Positions 38,287-47,443 are shown, numbered from the stretch's first letter. The stretch is 64,000 nucleotides of DNA from Alcanivoracaceae bacterium (GCA_023146255.1 JAGLCJ010000012.1:1-64000); one strand, 5' to 3'. Notes: generated from the letters alone by a model not told the origin. Made by a program: numbers and translations.

Positions 38287-39267
38287 TCAAGCTCCATGAA
38301 TGATTCGGGGGACGTAAAAAGGGTCCTTTTCAGGGGGAAGCTCCTTGTAATATTTACTTCCTTTCTCCGGACTCCACCTCTCCTTGTCGCCAGGATCAAC
38401 CCACTGCCAGAAGTCATCCACATGCTTGATTCCGGTGGGTTCTGACAGCAGACATGACAACTCCAGAAGTTTTTCGTGGCGCCATTCCAGCTTGGCCGCC
38501 GGCATCTTTTTGATGATCTTCTCGGAAACCTTGCTCGCGATATTGCCGTCATATTCCCTTAAATTAGCAACCACATTACGGAGATTTATCTGGTCAATAT
38601 TCTCATGTGAAACAAGATAAGGCTCTCCAAAAAAAATTGGATGGAGGCTCCTATAGGCCTGAACAAAGTGCATCATGAAGTGATTTGACAAACAATCTCC
38701 ACTCTCGTCACTCTCATATCCATATATCCAGGACTGAAAGCCACTCCACCAGCTCGACACAAACTTATGAGGTAACTTTGGATAGGGCAAAGTAAAGCCA
38801 AGCACTTCATAATTGCCATCGACAAACTTGTCGCCATACACAAATTTTTTCAGATCGACTGCTTTATCAATCCCCCACAATCTGACTTGCTCATGTGGGT
38901 CATCCAAAGTTGTTGCGAAACCTCCGGCGTAGTTAGATATGGCAAGAGACAAGCTATCTTCAAAACTTCTGCCTTCTTTCTTGCTCGCATAATCCCTCCC
39001 CAGGCGGCTGGCATAATCCAGAAGCCTATCCGTCCACACCCGCTCACTTTGATAAGGAGAAAAATTCCACGGCCTCACGCCATCATGGATATCGCCACCA
39101 TTCTCGTAAGAAAACTCATCTCCCAAAAAGCTTTTCCGGAGTTTTTCTATATATGACTTTGAAAACCATTTCTTCAGGTCTTTTACTTCAACTTTCCACT
39201 CCGCTTCCCTAGCCTCAATCCATGCCGGATCATTGATATCTACGGGATTCAATGTCGCCTTACTCAT
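38287..39267 (-). CDS. Hypothetical protein, first gene of an AT-richer cassette
   Basis: The 326-residue protein is soluble-looking and rich in aromatic residues (WSGFQSWIYGYESDESGD, WTDRLLDYASRLGRDY, DDFWQWVDPGDKERW). No signal, membrane helix or motif that I recognise. GGAG lies 8 bases before the ATG. Base composition is visibly AT-richer than the flanking efp-epmA and araC genes, and codons such as ATA, AGA and TTA are more common, suggesting recent transfer. Its stop is two bases before the start of the acidic partner gene. It could be a toxin, or an immunity or anti-phage component; I cannot decide. Confidence 0.65.
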   Translation of the reverse strand: MSKATLNPVDINDPAWIEAREAEWKVEVKDLKKWFSKSYIEKLRKSFLGDEFSYENGGDIHDGVRPWNFSPYQSERVWTDRLLDYASRLGRDYASKKEGRSFEDSLSLAISNYAGGFATTLDDPHEQVRLWGIDKAVDLKKFVYGDKFVDGNYEVLGFTLPYPKLPHKFVSSWWSGFQSWIYGYESDESGDCLSNHFMMHFVQAYRSLHPIFFGEPYLVSHENIDQINLRNVVANLREYDGNIASKVSEKIIKKMPAAKLEWRHEKLLELSCLLSEPTGIKHVDDFWQWVDPGDKERWSPEKGSKYYKELPPEKDPFYVPRIIHGA

Positions 39268-39693
39268 TGTTCCATCTCCGCCAGAAGCCTCCTGATAGTC
39301 TCCAGTCCATCCTGCTCAACCTGCGATATCCTCGAGATCATTCGCTAAACGGTTCAATGCCAGCCCAGACAGACGAGCCTCACCCATATAGCCATTTGCT
39401 CCGCGCACCTGCGCTTTGCGGCAAGAGGATTACTCCCCACTCCAAGCAAATCCTTCTTCATATTCGCACTCTGACTGCCCTCGACTATATCAAGTTATAG
39501 CCGGTGCACCTTGCGGATGATGTATGCGGTATCCACACCACAGGCGCCACGCTTGAAACCAGTCTGGGAGCGCTGGAAGCACCATTCAAAGCCAGTCACT
39601 ACTGCCCTCACACACCTTTCAAAGCCCATATGATTTCTCCATGTAGCGGCACTATAACTATCGGCACGAGATATAAATATTTTCAACAGATCA
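39268..39693. other. Gene-free AT-richer stretch upstream of the cassette
   Basis: No supported gene on either strand. Composition resembles the cassette rather than the chromosome. Short minus-strand open pieces end in stops before joining the 39267 gene and may be debris of an upstream cassette gene, but I cannot assign them. The region also holds the 3' flank of the AraC-type gene. Confidence 0.4.
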
Positions 39694-40686
39694 CTAGAGC
39701 ATCTGACGAAGTTTCCCCGGCGCCATGCCTGTCCAACGCTTGAAAGCACGATTAAACGCACTCTGCTCGGAAAAACCGAGCAGCAAGGCAATATCACTCA
39801 ACCCCAAGCCAGGGTCCTGCAGATACTGCCGGGCCAGCTGTTCGCGATTGCGATCCAACCACTGTTGCCAACTCAGCCCGTGTTTTGCCAATCGGCGCTG
39901 CAACGTTCTCGGCGCCAGATGCAAAACTGAGGCAGCCCGCTCCAGAGTTGCCTCACCATCCGCCAGCAAACGCAGCAGCACCTGCTGCAGGGCACGATCA
40001 AAATCATCAGAACCGGGCAAGGCCCGCAGCAGCGCTTCGGCTTGACGGTCGAGCAGTGCCTTCAGTCCCGGGTCCGCATGCGGCATGCGGATCTGCAAAT
40101 AGCTGAGCGGGAAACGCACCCGGATGTGGCTGTCGTTATCCTGCACCGGACACTGAAAGAACTGCTCATAGGCCGCCCGGCGCGCTGCGGACAGCGGATG
40201 GGCAAAACTGACCAGCGTCGGCGACGGTGGGTCTGGCACCTGATTGCGCATAAAGGTGATCAGCGCAGCGATCGCCACGCCATCACCATCCTGACCGAGC
40301 TCTGCAGTCTGCTTGGCCCAGCGCATCTCGATCTGGTCCCCCAGACCGGTCAGCTCGGCCAGACCGACGCCATAAAACAGCTTCTCGTAGCGCTGATAGG
40401 CAAGCATGGCCTCGCCAAGGGTGTCGGTGGCTAGCACCAGATAGCCGAGCACGCCGACATGGCGTGGCTGAACCATGGCGCCGATAGCCAGCTCCGGTGC
40501 CGGCTCCTCGCCGGCCAGCGCCATGCCGGTGGACAGCAACTCACACCAAACCGGCAGCGGCACAACATCATCGGCCGCCCAGCGACTCAGCCGGGCACGC
40601 AGCTCCGCCGCGGCAAAACCGCGCAGGTCGAGCCAGTCGTGCAACAGTCCGGTCCAGGCGCCGGTGACTCGCATCAGGGTAGTCAT
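39694..40686 (-). CDS. AraC-family transcriptional regulator
   Basis: The 330-residue protein has an N-terminal Arabinose_bd-type (PF12625) domain over about residues 10-200 (VGVLGYLVLATDTLGEAMLAYQRYEKLF split) and a C-terminal pair of helix-turn-helices (LERAASVLHLAPRTLQRRLAKHG; LGLSDIALLLGFSEQSAFNRAFKRWTG, split over residues 245-325). I prefer the ATG at 40686 to a TTG at 40722. It is divergent from the fatty acid hydroxylase gene at 40837 and is a plausible regulator of it. Members of this subfamily often sense small lipophilic or amino-acid-derived ligands. Confidence 0.88.
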   Translation of the reverse strand: MTTLMRVTGAWTGLLHDWLDLRGFAAAELRARLSRWAADDVVPLPVWCELLSTGMALAGEEPAPELAIGAMVQPRHVGVLGYLVLATDTLGEAMLAYQRYEKLFYGVGLAELTGLGDQIEMRWAKQTAELGQDGDGVAIAALITFMRNQVPDPPSPTLVSFAHPLSAARRAAYEQFFQCPVQDNDSHIRVRFPLSYLQIRMPHADPGLKALLDRQAEALLRALPGSDDFDRALQQVLLRLLADGEATLERAASVLHLAPRTLQRRLAKHGLSWQQWLDRNREQLARQYLQDPGLGLSDIALLLGFSEQSAFNRAFKRWTGMAPGKLRQML

Positions 40687-40793
40687 GGCTAATATTTCGC
40701 CCGAAAAGGCGTCAATTGTCAAAATTACGGCCTATAGGGTCAATCCTTAGACAGGGGCGGACGGCAGAATGGTGTTATTGCGGTTGGACAGGA

Positions 40794-40821
40794 AATCGCC
40801 GTCGGTCGACGGCTCCTACAG
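40794..40821 (+). repeat. REP-like half element, copy 2
   Basis: A single hairpin gccgtc-ggtc-gacggc (40798-40813) is followed by tcctacag. It matches the second half of the composite element at 26757-26812. It lies in the divergent araC/hydroxylase space and ends 15 bases before the hydroxylase start codon, close to its ribosome-binding site. Confidence 0.65.
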
Positions 40822-40836
40822 TTCGCGGAGTGCGCT

Positions 40837-41796
40837 ATGAAACTGATCGAGATGATGCGTGACATGATTGAGCAAAGTGGCCTGCTCGCGCTGTGGCAAC
40901 AGGTCGCACCCTGGCTGGCACTGGATCTACGCCAACTTATCTTCGTTATCGCCACGCCGTTTTTTGTTGGCGTGGCGGTGTGGGAATACCGCCGCATTCG
41001 CCATGATCCCAGTCGCATGAATGTGACTGAAGCCTTTCGCAACTTCATGCTCGGCGCCGGTTATCAGGTGACCGAATTACTGTTCGCCGGAATTATCGCC
41101 TTCCCGGTGTTTGCCTTTGCCTTCCACCACCGCCTGTTCGATATCGAACTGACCTGGCTGACCGCGCTGGCAACCTTTATCGGTGTCGAGTTCTGTTTTT
41201 ACTGGATGCATCGCGCCGGCCATCGGGTGCGCTGGTTCTGGGCCGGCCATGTAGTGCACCACTCCTCTGAGCGGATGAACTTTTCCACCGCCATGCGCCA
41301 GAACGCCACCAACATTTTCAACGGCAACTGGCTGTTCTATGTGCCGCTGGCCTTGATCGGTCTGAACCCGGTGTGGATCGGCGTCGCCTTTGCCCTGTCG
41401 CTGGTATACCAGTTCTTTATTCACACCACGCTGGTGGACAAGCTGCACCCTGCAATTGAATTTATCTTCAACACGCCGAGCCATCACCGCGTTCATCACG
41501 GCAAGAATCCGGACTGCATCGATACCAACTATGGCGGCGTGCTGATTATCTGGGATCGCCTGTTCGGCACTTTTGTCCGCGAAGAGGACAAGGGCAAGAT
41601 CGAATACGGGATTACCCGGCCGCCGCGCTCAAACAACCTGATTCACCTGTGGACCCACGAATATCAGGACATGTTTCGCGATATGGCCAGGCCAGGCCCG
41701 CTGCTGTCACGCCTGAAGCATCTGTGGATGCCGCCGGAGTGGCAGCGCAGCGAGCCGGAAACAATCACGACGCGCGACGCGCCGTCTCCTCAATAA
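40837..41796 (+). CDS. Sterol desaturase / fatty acid hydroxylase superfamily membrane protein
   Basis: The 319-residue integral membrane di-iron oxygenase has about four membrane helices and the histidine clusters HRAGH, HHSSE and HRVHHG that bind iron in this superfamily. Such enzymes hydroxylate or desaturate lipids at the inner membrane; the exact substrate (fatty acyl chain, carotenoid or sterol-like) cannot be read here. GGAG precedes the ATG. Its 3' end overlaps the convergent hydrolase gene by 32 bases. Confidence 0.9.
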   Translation: MKLIEMMRDMIEQSGLLALWQQVAPWLALDLRQLIFVIATPFFVGVAVWEYRRIRHDPSRMNVTEAFRNFMLGAGYQVTELLFAGIIAFPVFAFAFHHRLFDIELTWLTALATFIGVEFCFYWMHRAGHRVRWFWAGHVVHHSSERMNFSTAMRQNATNIFNGNWLFYVPLALIGLNPVWIGVAFALSLVYQFFIHTTLVDKLHPAIEFIFNTPSHHRVHHGKNPDCIDTNYGGVLIIWDRLFGTFVREEDKGKIEYGITRPPRSNNLIHLWTHEYQDMFRDMARPGPLLSRLKHLWMPPEWQRSEPETITTRDAPSPQ

Positions 41797-42667
41797 GCGA
41801 AGCAATTTTCGGCAGGGCCTGATCGGGCAGATCATGGCCCATACCGCGAATCAGTTCGAAGCGTGCGCCAGGAATGGCTTTTGCTGACTCGCGACCGCTG
41901 GCAGGACGAATCAGCGGATCTTCGCTGCCATGAATCACCGTCGCCGGCACACGAATCTTTTTCAGCTCGTGACGGAATGCGCCGGTGGACAGCACCGCCA
42001 TCAACTGCTGACGAACACCACGCGGATGCAAGCCGCGCTCCCAGCTCTGCCGGAACATCTGCTCCGCCAGTGCATCACTGGTCGGCATCGAGCCACCCAG
42101 CGTACGCATCATCCAGCGACCGAAGTCGACAAACTGATCCGCGTTCTCGATTTTTACACGCGGCCCGACCAGCGCCTTCAGCGCCGATGGCTTCGGCGGC
42201 GCCAGCGGCCAACGGGTATTCGGGCTGGACATGATTGAGGTCAGGCTGCGTACTCGCTCGGGTCGACGGGCACTCATCAGCTGGCTGATCATGCCACCCA
42301 TGGACGCGCCGACCATATGGGCGCGATCAATTTCCAGCGCATCCATCAGGCCAACTGTATCGGCGACCATGTCGTGCAGGTTATAGGCCGCCCGCACTGG
42401 CAGGCCAAGGAAATAGCGCAGCACTGCGGCGGCAGGGTCGTGCTGGGACGGCGCCCGCAGCTTGGTCGACAGACCGACGTCTCGGTTATCAAAACGAATC
42501 ACCCGGTAGCCCTTCTCGGCCAGCGCATCCAGCAGCGGCTCCGGCCAGAACACCATCTGCGCCGACAGCCCCATGACAAAAATGATGGGCTCACCCTGCT
42601 CCGGCCCGCGCGCCTCATAAAAAAGCTCGATGCCATTGCTGCTGACGGTGCCGGTTGTCGGTGTCAT
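41765..42667 (-). CDS. Alpha/beta hydrolase, esterase-like
   Basis: The 300-residue protein shows HGSEDPL (acid region), nucleophile elbow GASMGG, and catalytic His in GMGHDLPD. The N-terminus VSSNGIELFYEARGPEQGEPIIF with FDNRDVGLS is typical of the homoserine acetyltransferase/esterase-like group seen near lipid genes. I start at the ATG at 42667; the longer frame lacks a ribosome-binding site. Divergent from the pilin-domain gene at 42733 and convergent with the hydroxylase. Substrate unknown. Confidence 0.88.
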   Translation of the reverse strand: MTPTTGTVSSNGIELFYEARGPEQGEPIIFVMGLSAQMVFWPEPLLDALAEKGYRVIRFDNRDVGLSTKLRAPSQHDPAAAVLRYFLGLPVRAAYNLHDMVADTVGLMDALEIDRAHMVGASMGGMISQLMSARRPERVRSLTSIMSSPNTRWPLAPPKPSALKALVGPRVKIENADQFVDFGRWMMRTLGGSMPTSDALAEQMFRQSWERGLHPRGVRQQLMAVLSTGAFRHELKKIRVPATVIHGSEDPLIRPASGRESAKAIPGARFELIRGMGHDLPDQALPKIASLIEETARRAS

Positions 42668-42732
42668 GAATCGATTCCATGGTGTAAGGTCGGCCCGATT
42701 GATAACCGCGGCGCCGGGGGGACGCAACCATC

Positions 42733-43620
42733 ATGGCAACAATTGGCCTGAAAAGATTTCGTTTGATCCTGTTTATCCTCTTTGCTCTCGGCCTGATAGC
42801 CCTGCTCGGTGCCGGCTACTGGCTGAAAGGTCGCTATTGGCTGGACGACTGGCGGGTGGCACAGCAGCTGAGCCATGCGGTCGACCGGGTCGAAGCTGTG
42901 CAGGCGCCGCTGAGCGAATTCATCCAGCGCACCGGATTCCGGCCAAACAGCCCGCTGGATGCACGTCTGGATGAGGGCTTGCTGCAGGGCGATGCGGTTA
43001 TCGACGATATCCGCTTCGGTCAGTCTGCGCTGCTGACCGTGACATTTCGCAGCGCATCACGCCAACTGCAAGGCCACACACTGATCTTTATTCCGGAAGA
43101 AACCAGTTCCGGGAAATGGCGATGGCGCTGCGATGAAGGCTCGTTACCGGCCGAACTGCGACCGGCACGCTGCCGCAGCAATGATGCGGTGGCCAGACAA
43201 AGCATGCCGGTCAGCCCGCAAATGCCGAGCATTCCGACACCGGTTCGCGAAGCGGTCGACAAGCAGTTCGATCCTTTGACGCAACGCGCTGCCACCGTCC
43301 GCAGCGTGCTCGAAGACAAGATCGAAAGCAGCAAGGACATTCGCCTGAAGGTGAACCAGTTTTTGCTGGAGACCGGGCAGCTGCCCATCAGCAACCGGCA
43401 GATCAATCTGCCTGAAGCGCACAAACTGGCCGACCGCCATTTTCGTCGCATAGGGCTCGATAACAGCGGCGCCATCGTTTATGAATTCGGCGATGGTATC
43501 GCCGGCATGGAAGGACACAGGTTCATGCTGGTACCCACCGGATTCCCCGGCGTCTGGCGCTGCCAGACTGCACTGCCGGAAGATCATGTGCCGTCACTGT
43601 GCAGCAAGCAGGTGCTTTGA
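42733..43620 (+). CDS. Membrane-anchored protein with two tandem type IV pilin-like domains
   Basis: The 295-residue protein has one N-terminal membrane helix (LILFILFALGLIALLGAGYW) and two similar periplasmic modules. Each begins with an amphipathic helix containing a GxxP step (TGFRPNSP; TGQLPISN), continues through beta strands, and ends with the disulfide-bonded tail of type IVa pilins: WRC...LPAELRPARC (Cys133, Cys147) and WRC...LPEDHVPSLC (Cys277, Cys290). There is no prepilin peptidase site and the helix is not of the F-T-L-I-E type, so it is unlikely to polymerise as a major pilin. I know no named family with this architecture. Divergent from the hydrolase, with moeA convergent downstream. 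Confidence 0.75.
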   Translation: MATIGLKRFRLILFILFALGLIALLGAGYWLKGRYWLDDWRVAQQLSHAVDRVEAVQAPLSEFIQRTGFRPNSPLDARLDEGLLQGDAVIDDIRFGQSALLTVTFRSASRQLQGHTLIFIPEETSSGKWRWRCDEGSLPAELRPARCRSNDAVARQSMPVSPQMPSIPTPVREAVDKQFDPLTQRAATVRSVLEDKIESSKDIRLKVNQFLLETGQLPISNRQINLPEAHKLADRHFRRIGLDNSGAIVYEFGDGIAGMEGHRFMLVPTGFPGVWRCQTALPEDHVPSLCSKQVL

Positions 43621-43635
43621 AGAAACTCGCCTGTT

Positions 43636-44817
43636 TCAGTAAAGCAGGCGTGAGAACGGCAGGAACTCGACCGGTGCGCCGGTCGAAACCGTCCGCCCGG
43701 CAGGCACCCGCGCCAATCCTTCCGACCAGCAGGCGGAACTGAGCATCCCGGAGCTCTGGTTCGGGTGTGCTTCAAGCGCGCCGTCAGCATTGATTCTGAC
43801 CCGCAGGTATTCTTCACGCTTTCCGGCCTTGCCAACCTCGAACGCAGCCGGCAACGAATACCAGACAGGGGCAGGCGCAATCACACCACGACAACGATCC
43901 AGCAGTGGCTTCACCAGCAACAAAAATGTCACCAGTACCGCAGCCGGGTTACCCGGCAAACCAAGAAAAAGATTGTCCCCCGCCATGCCAAAAGCAAATG
44001 GCTTGCCCGGCTTGATTGCCACCTTCCACAAATCAATGCGACCGAGTGCCGCCACCGCATCGCGGACGTGATCTTCCTCGCCCACCGACACACCGCCGGT
44101 GCTGATGACCACCTGTGCCGATTGCGCTGCCAGCTCAAGCGCCTCCCGGGTCGCCGCCGCGCTGTCAGCAACAATGCCCGAATCGACCACATCGCAGCCG
44201 AGCTGCTGCAACAAGGTGGTCAGCAGCGTGCTGTTGGAGTTATAGATTTTCCCGGGCAATGGCTTCTCCCCGGGGGCTTGCAGTTCGCTGCCGGTGGTCA
44301 GCAGCGCGACACGCAGACGCTGATGCACCGGCACCTCGGCCAAACCGAGAGAGGCGATCAAGCCCAGATGCCAGGGAGTGAGTACGGTGCCGGCGGTCAG
44401 CACCGTTGCGCCAACCTGCACATCCTGACCACGACGGCGAATATTGGCGCCGGCCTTTGCCGCCGGCAATGACACCGAATCACCTTTGGCAACACAGTCT
44501 TCCTGCATCACCACGGTATCGGCACCGGCGGGTACTGCGGCGCCGGTAAAAATTCGTGCTGCGCTGGCTGGCGCCAGCGGCGTTGGCATCATCCCGGCCG
44601 TGACGCGATCACTGATCGGCAATGACCGACTGGCATCACTGCTGCGTAATGCATAGCCATCAACCGCACTGTTATCAGCCGGCGGCACATCCATCGGACT
44701 GATCAGATCCATCGCCAGCACCCGGCCGGTCGCCGCCGTCAGGGCAACCACTTCCTGCGCGCACAAACACGCCGACTGCGACTGCAATCTGGCAATGGCA
44801 TCGGCAACACTGATCAT
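43636..44817 (-). CDS. moeA: Molybdopterin molybdenumtransferase MoeA
   Basis: The 393-residue enzyme inserts molybdenum into adenylylated molybdopterin. Family segments: MDVPPADNSAVDGYAL, RIFTGAAVPAGADTVVMQED, LTTGSEL, YNSNS, STGGVSVGEEDHV and GLPGNPAA. The start at 44817 overlaps the moaB stop by four bases. A longer frame would run through moaB. With moaB it forms a two-gene molybdenum cofactor operon. Confidence 0.95.
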   Translation of the reverse strand: MISVADAIARLQSQSACLCAQEVVALTAATGRVLAMDLISPMDVPPADNSAVDGYALRSSDASRSLPISDRVTAGMMPTPLAPASAARIFTGAAVPAGADTVVMQEDCVAKGDSVSLPAAKAGANIRRRGQDVQVGATVLTAGTVLTPWHLGLIASLGLAEVPVHQRLRVALLTTGSELQAPGEKPLPGKIYNSNSTLLTTLLQQLGCDVVDSGIVADSAAATREALELAAQSAQVVISTGGVSVGEEDHVRDAVAALGRIDLWKVAIKPGKPFAFGMAGDNLFLGLPGNPAAVLVTFLLLVKPLLDRCRGVIAPAPVWYSLPAAFEVGKAGKREEYLRVRINADGALEAHPNQSSGMLSSACWSEGLARVPAGRTVSTGAPVEFLPFSRLLY

Positions 44818-45341
44818 GCCGATTGGCCTTTCTTCTGTACCAGACCGACAAAGTTGCAGGGACGCTGACGGCTGTCCAGCTGTGGCGCAATGATCCGGTC
44901 CCAACCGGTGGCACAGGCATTGTTGGAGCCGGGCAGGCAGAAGATCACGGTGTGATTGGCCACCCCCGCCAACGCCCGTGACTGGATGGTGGAAGTGCCT
45001 ATGTCTTCCAGCGACACCTGACGGAACAGTTCACCAAAGCCCTCGATCGGCTTGTCGAATAACGGACGCAGTGCCTCCGGCGTGCTGTCACGGGCGGAAA
45101 ACCCGGTGCCCCCCGTGACCACGATCGCCTGTACTTGAGCATCGACAATCCATGCTGACACGACTGCGCGCAGGGCATAGATATCATCAGGCACCAGATC
45201 CCGTGCAATCAGCTGATGGCCGGCCTGCTGCAGCCTCGCCACCAACAGATCGCCGGAACTGTCAGTGGCGGCGGTACGGGTATCGCTGACCGTCAGCACA
45301 GCAATGCGCAACGGAGTAAAGACAGATTCGGCCTGTGCCAT
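44814..45341 (-). CDS. moaB: Molybdenum cofactor biosynthesis protein MoaB
   Basis: The 175-residue MogA/MoaB-family protein binds molybdopterin and is linked to its adenylylation. It carries VLTVSDTRT, the GGTGFSARDSTPEAL loop and LPGSNNACATGWDRII. It overlaps moeA by four bases. Confidence 0.95.
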   Translation of the reverse strand: MAQAESVFTPLRIAVLTVSDTRTAATDSSGDLLVARLQQAGHQLIARDLVPDDIYALRAVVSAWIVDAQVQAIVVTGGTGFSARDSTPEALRPLFDKPIEGFGELFRQVSLEDIGTSTIQSRALAGVANHTVIFCLPGSNNACATGWDRIIAPQLDSRQRPCNFVGLVQKKGQSA

Positions 45342-45490
45342 GGGATTGCCCGTGCGATTAGCGGATGAAGGCCTGAATTCTGGCCAGCCTGTGCGGTGAT
45401 GTGCAAGTCGGATTGTCGCTGACCGGTTTTGTCGTGATACTGACTGTCAGTCGGCCAACGACAGACAATAACAACAGGGAAGGAGGGACC

Positions 45491-45979
45491 ATGCTGCGCC
45501 CACTGGCCATCGCACTGTATATCGCCAACTTCGCCTGGCTGTGGCTCAGTGGCGCCAGCCTGCCAGACCCGGTGGCGGTGCACTTCAATGCGTTCGGCTT
45601 TGCCGACGGCCATAGCAGTATTGTTCAACACATGATCACCATGTCACTGGTGATTGCGTTGCTGGCATTGCTTGGTCTGGCCATGCCCTGGGTCATCCGG
45701 CGCACGCCTGCGCGCTGGCTTTCCATGCCCGGCGTTGACCTCAACCGTCTGCCAAGGGAGAGGGTCAATGCCCTGATGGACCGCTTCAGCCATGGCTTTG
45801 CCGTGGTCATGGCGCTGTTTCTGCTCTGGATACAGTGGCTGACCGTGAGCGCCAACCAGCTGGTGCCGGCACGGCTCGATCTCGGTCTGCTGTATATCGG
45901 CATGGCCCTGATGATGCTGGCGATGGTCGCCCTGACCGTTGATGTGATTCTGGCTTTCCGTCGCGCCGACCGCGCCTGA
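45491..45979 (+). CDS. DUF1648-type membrane protein
   Basis: The 162-residue protein has about four hydrophobic segments and the DUF1648 signature DPVAVHFNAFGFADG after the first helix. The domain is also found in SdpI-type immunity proteins, but the C-terminal SdpI part is not evident, so function remains open. GGAAGGAGGG directly precedes the ATG at 45491, a strong ribosome-binding site that fixes the start. Divergent from moaB. Confidence 0.8.
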   Translation: MLRPLAIALYIANFAWLWLSGASLPDPVAVHFNAFGFADGHSSIVQHMITMSLVIALLALLGLAMPWVIRRTPARWLSMPGVDLNRLPRERVNALMDRFSHGFAVVMALFLLWIQWLTVSANQLVPARLDLGLLYIGMALMMLAMVALTVDVILAFRRADRA

Positions 45980-46072
45980 CACCCCGCCTTGACAGTTACT
46001 GACAGGCCGTAGCCTTGCCCTGCGGCCCGGCGTAGATTCCCTGTATACCCAGATTCACCCGAGGATCACGCC

Positions 46073-47443
46073 GTGAATAACATGCAAGCCGCCCAGCACA
46101 AAGCCGCCCAATTGCCCCGTTTCCCGCAACGCCATCTGGAGCACATTCCCGGCGATTACGGCTGGCCGCTGTTCGGTCACACCTTCGAGTTCCTGCGTGA
46201 TTTTCAGGGGCTGGTGAACCGTGGCGCGGCCCAGTACGGCCCGGTGTTCAAGGGCAACATCTTTTTCCAGCGCGGCCTGACCATGCTCGGCCCGGAGGCC
46301 AACGAGTTCGTTCTGCGCGATCAGGCCCATGTGTTTTCCAGCCGTGCGGCCTGGAATCCGATGCTCGACAAGCTGTTCACCAACGGCCTGATGATGCGCG
46401 ACTTCGCCGACCACAAGCTGCATCGGCGGCTACTGCAGCAGGCCTTCAAGAAGCCGGCGCTGTCCAGCTACATGACCAGCATGAATCCGCACATCGCCCG
46501 CGGCCTCAGCCGCTGGCCGACCGGCAAGGAATTCAGTTTCTTCGACGCGATCAAGTCACTGCTGCTGGATGTCGGCGCAGAAACCTTCCTCGGTCTGGAA
46601 ATGGGACCGGAAGCGAAACAGGTCAACGAAGCATTCGTTGCCGAAGTCGACGCCTCGCTGGCGGTGCTGCGGGTCGAGATTCCCGGCACCACCTGGTATC
46701 GCGGCATGAAGGGCCGGCGCTTCCTCGAGAAGTTCATGACCGACCTGATTCCACAGAAGCGCGCCAGCAACGGCACCGATTTCTTCTCCGAACTGTGCCG
46801 CGCCGTTGATGAAGAAGGCGAGCTGACCCTGAGCGACCAGGACATCATGAACCACATGATCTTCCTGCTGTTCGCTGCCCACGACACCACCACCAGCACC
46901 TTGAGCTCGATCATTCATGCGCTGGCGCGCAACCCCGAGTGGCAGGACCGCCTGCGCGAGGAGTTCCGCGCACTGGGCAAGGATCATCTTGATTACGATG
47001 ATCTCGATAAACTGGAAAGCACCACCTGGGTGTTCAAGGAAGCACTGCGCATGTATCCGCCGCTGCCGACCATTCCGCGCCGGGCGGTGGAGGACACCGA
47101 GTTCAACGGCATTCGCATTCCGAAGAACACCCTGGTCAGCATCGTCCCGCTGCATACCCACTATATGGAAGAGTTCTGGAGCAACCCGACCCGGTTTGAT
47201 CCGGAGCGCTTCTCGCCAGCGCGGGCGGAAGACAAGAAGCACTTCTATCAGTGGGTGCCGTTTGGCGGCGGCCACCACAAGTGCATCGGCCTCAACTTTG
47301 CCGAGCTGCAATCGAAGATCTTTCTGTTCCACTTCCTGCGCGATTATCAGGTATCAGTGCGTCCCGGCTACGAGGCGCCTTACCAGCTGGTGCCGCTGGC
47401 GATGCCGAAAGACGGCCTGCCGGTCACCATCCGCAAGCTGTAG
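46073..47443 (+). CDS. Cytochrome P450
   Basis: The 456-residue haem monooxygenase has the I-helix AAHDTTTS, ExxR motif KEALRMYPPLP, and the haem loop FGGGHHKCIG with the axial thiolate at Cys404. No signal peptide or membrane anchor. The segment pattern (FGHTFEFLRD, KPALSSYMTSM) resembles the CYP51/CYP26-like group of bacterial P450s rather than CYP153 alkane hydroxylases. Electron partners are not encoded nearby. Its stop codon TAG lies inside a REP-like element. Confidence 0.93.
   Translation: MNNMQAAQHKAAQLPRFPQRHLEHIPGDYGWPLFGHTFEFLRDFQGLVNRGAAQYGPVFKGNIFFQRGLTMLGPEANEFVLRDQAHVFSSRAAWNPMLDKLFTNGLMMRDFADHKLHRRLLQQAFKKPALSSYMTSMNPHIARGLSRWPTGKEFSFFDAIKSLLLDVGAETFLGLEMGPEAKQVNEAFVAEVDASLAVLRVEIPGTTWYRGMKGRRFLEKFMTDLIPQKRASNGTDFFSELCRAVDEEGELTLSDQDIMNHMIFLLFAAHDTTTSTLSSIIHALARNPEWQDRLREEFRALGKDHLDYDDLDKLESTTWVFKEALRMYPPLPTIPRRAVEDTEFNGIRIPKNTLVSIVPLHTHYMEEFWSNPTRFDPERFSPARAEDKKHFYQWVPFGGGHHKCIGLNFAELQSKIFLFHFLRDYQVSVRPGYEAPYQLVPLAMPKDGLPVTIRKL

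Noticed and set aside
45413..45490. Riboswitch or operator in the moaB/DUF1648 intergenic space
   Set aside because: A short tgactgtcagtc-like symmetry is present but no conserved riboswitch architecture; a molybdenum cofactor motif could not be traced.
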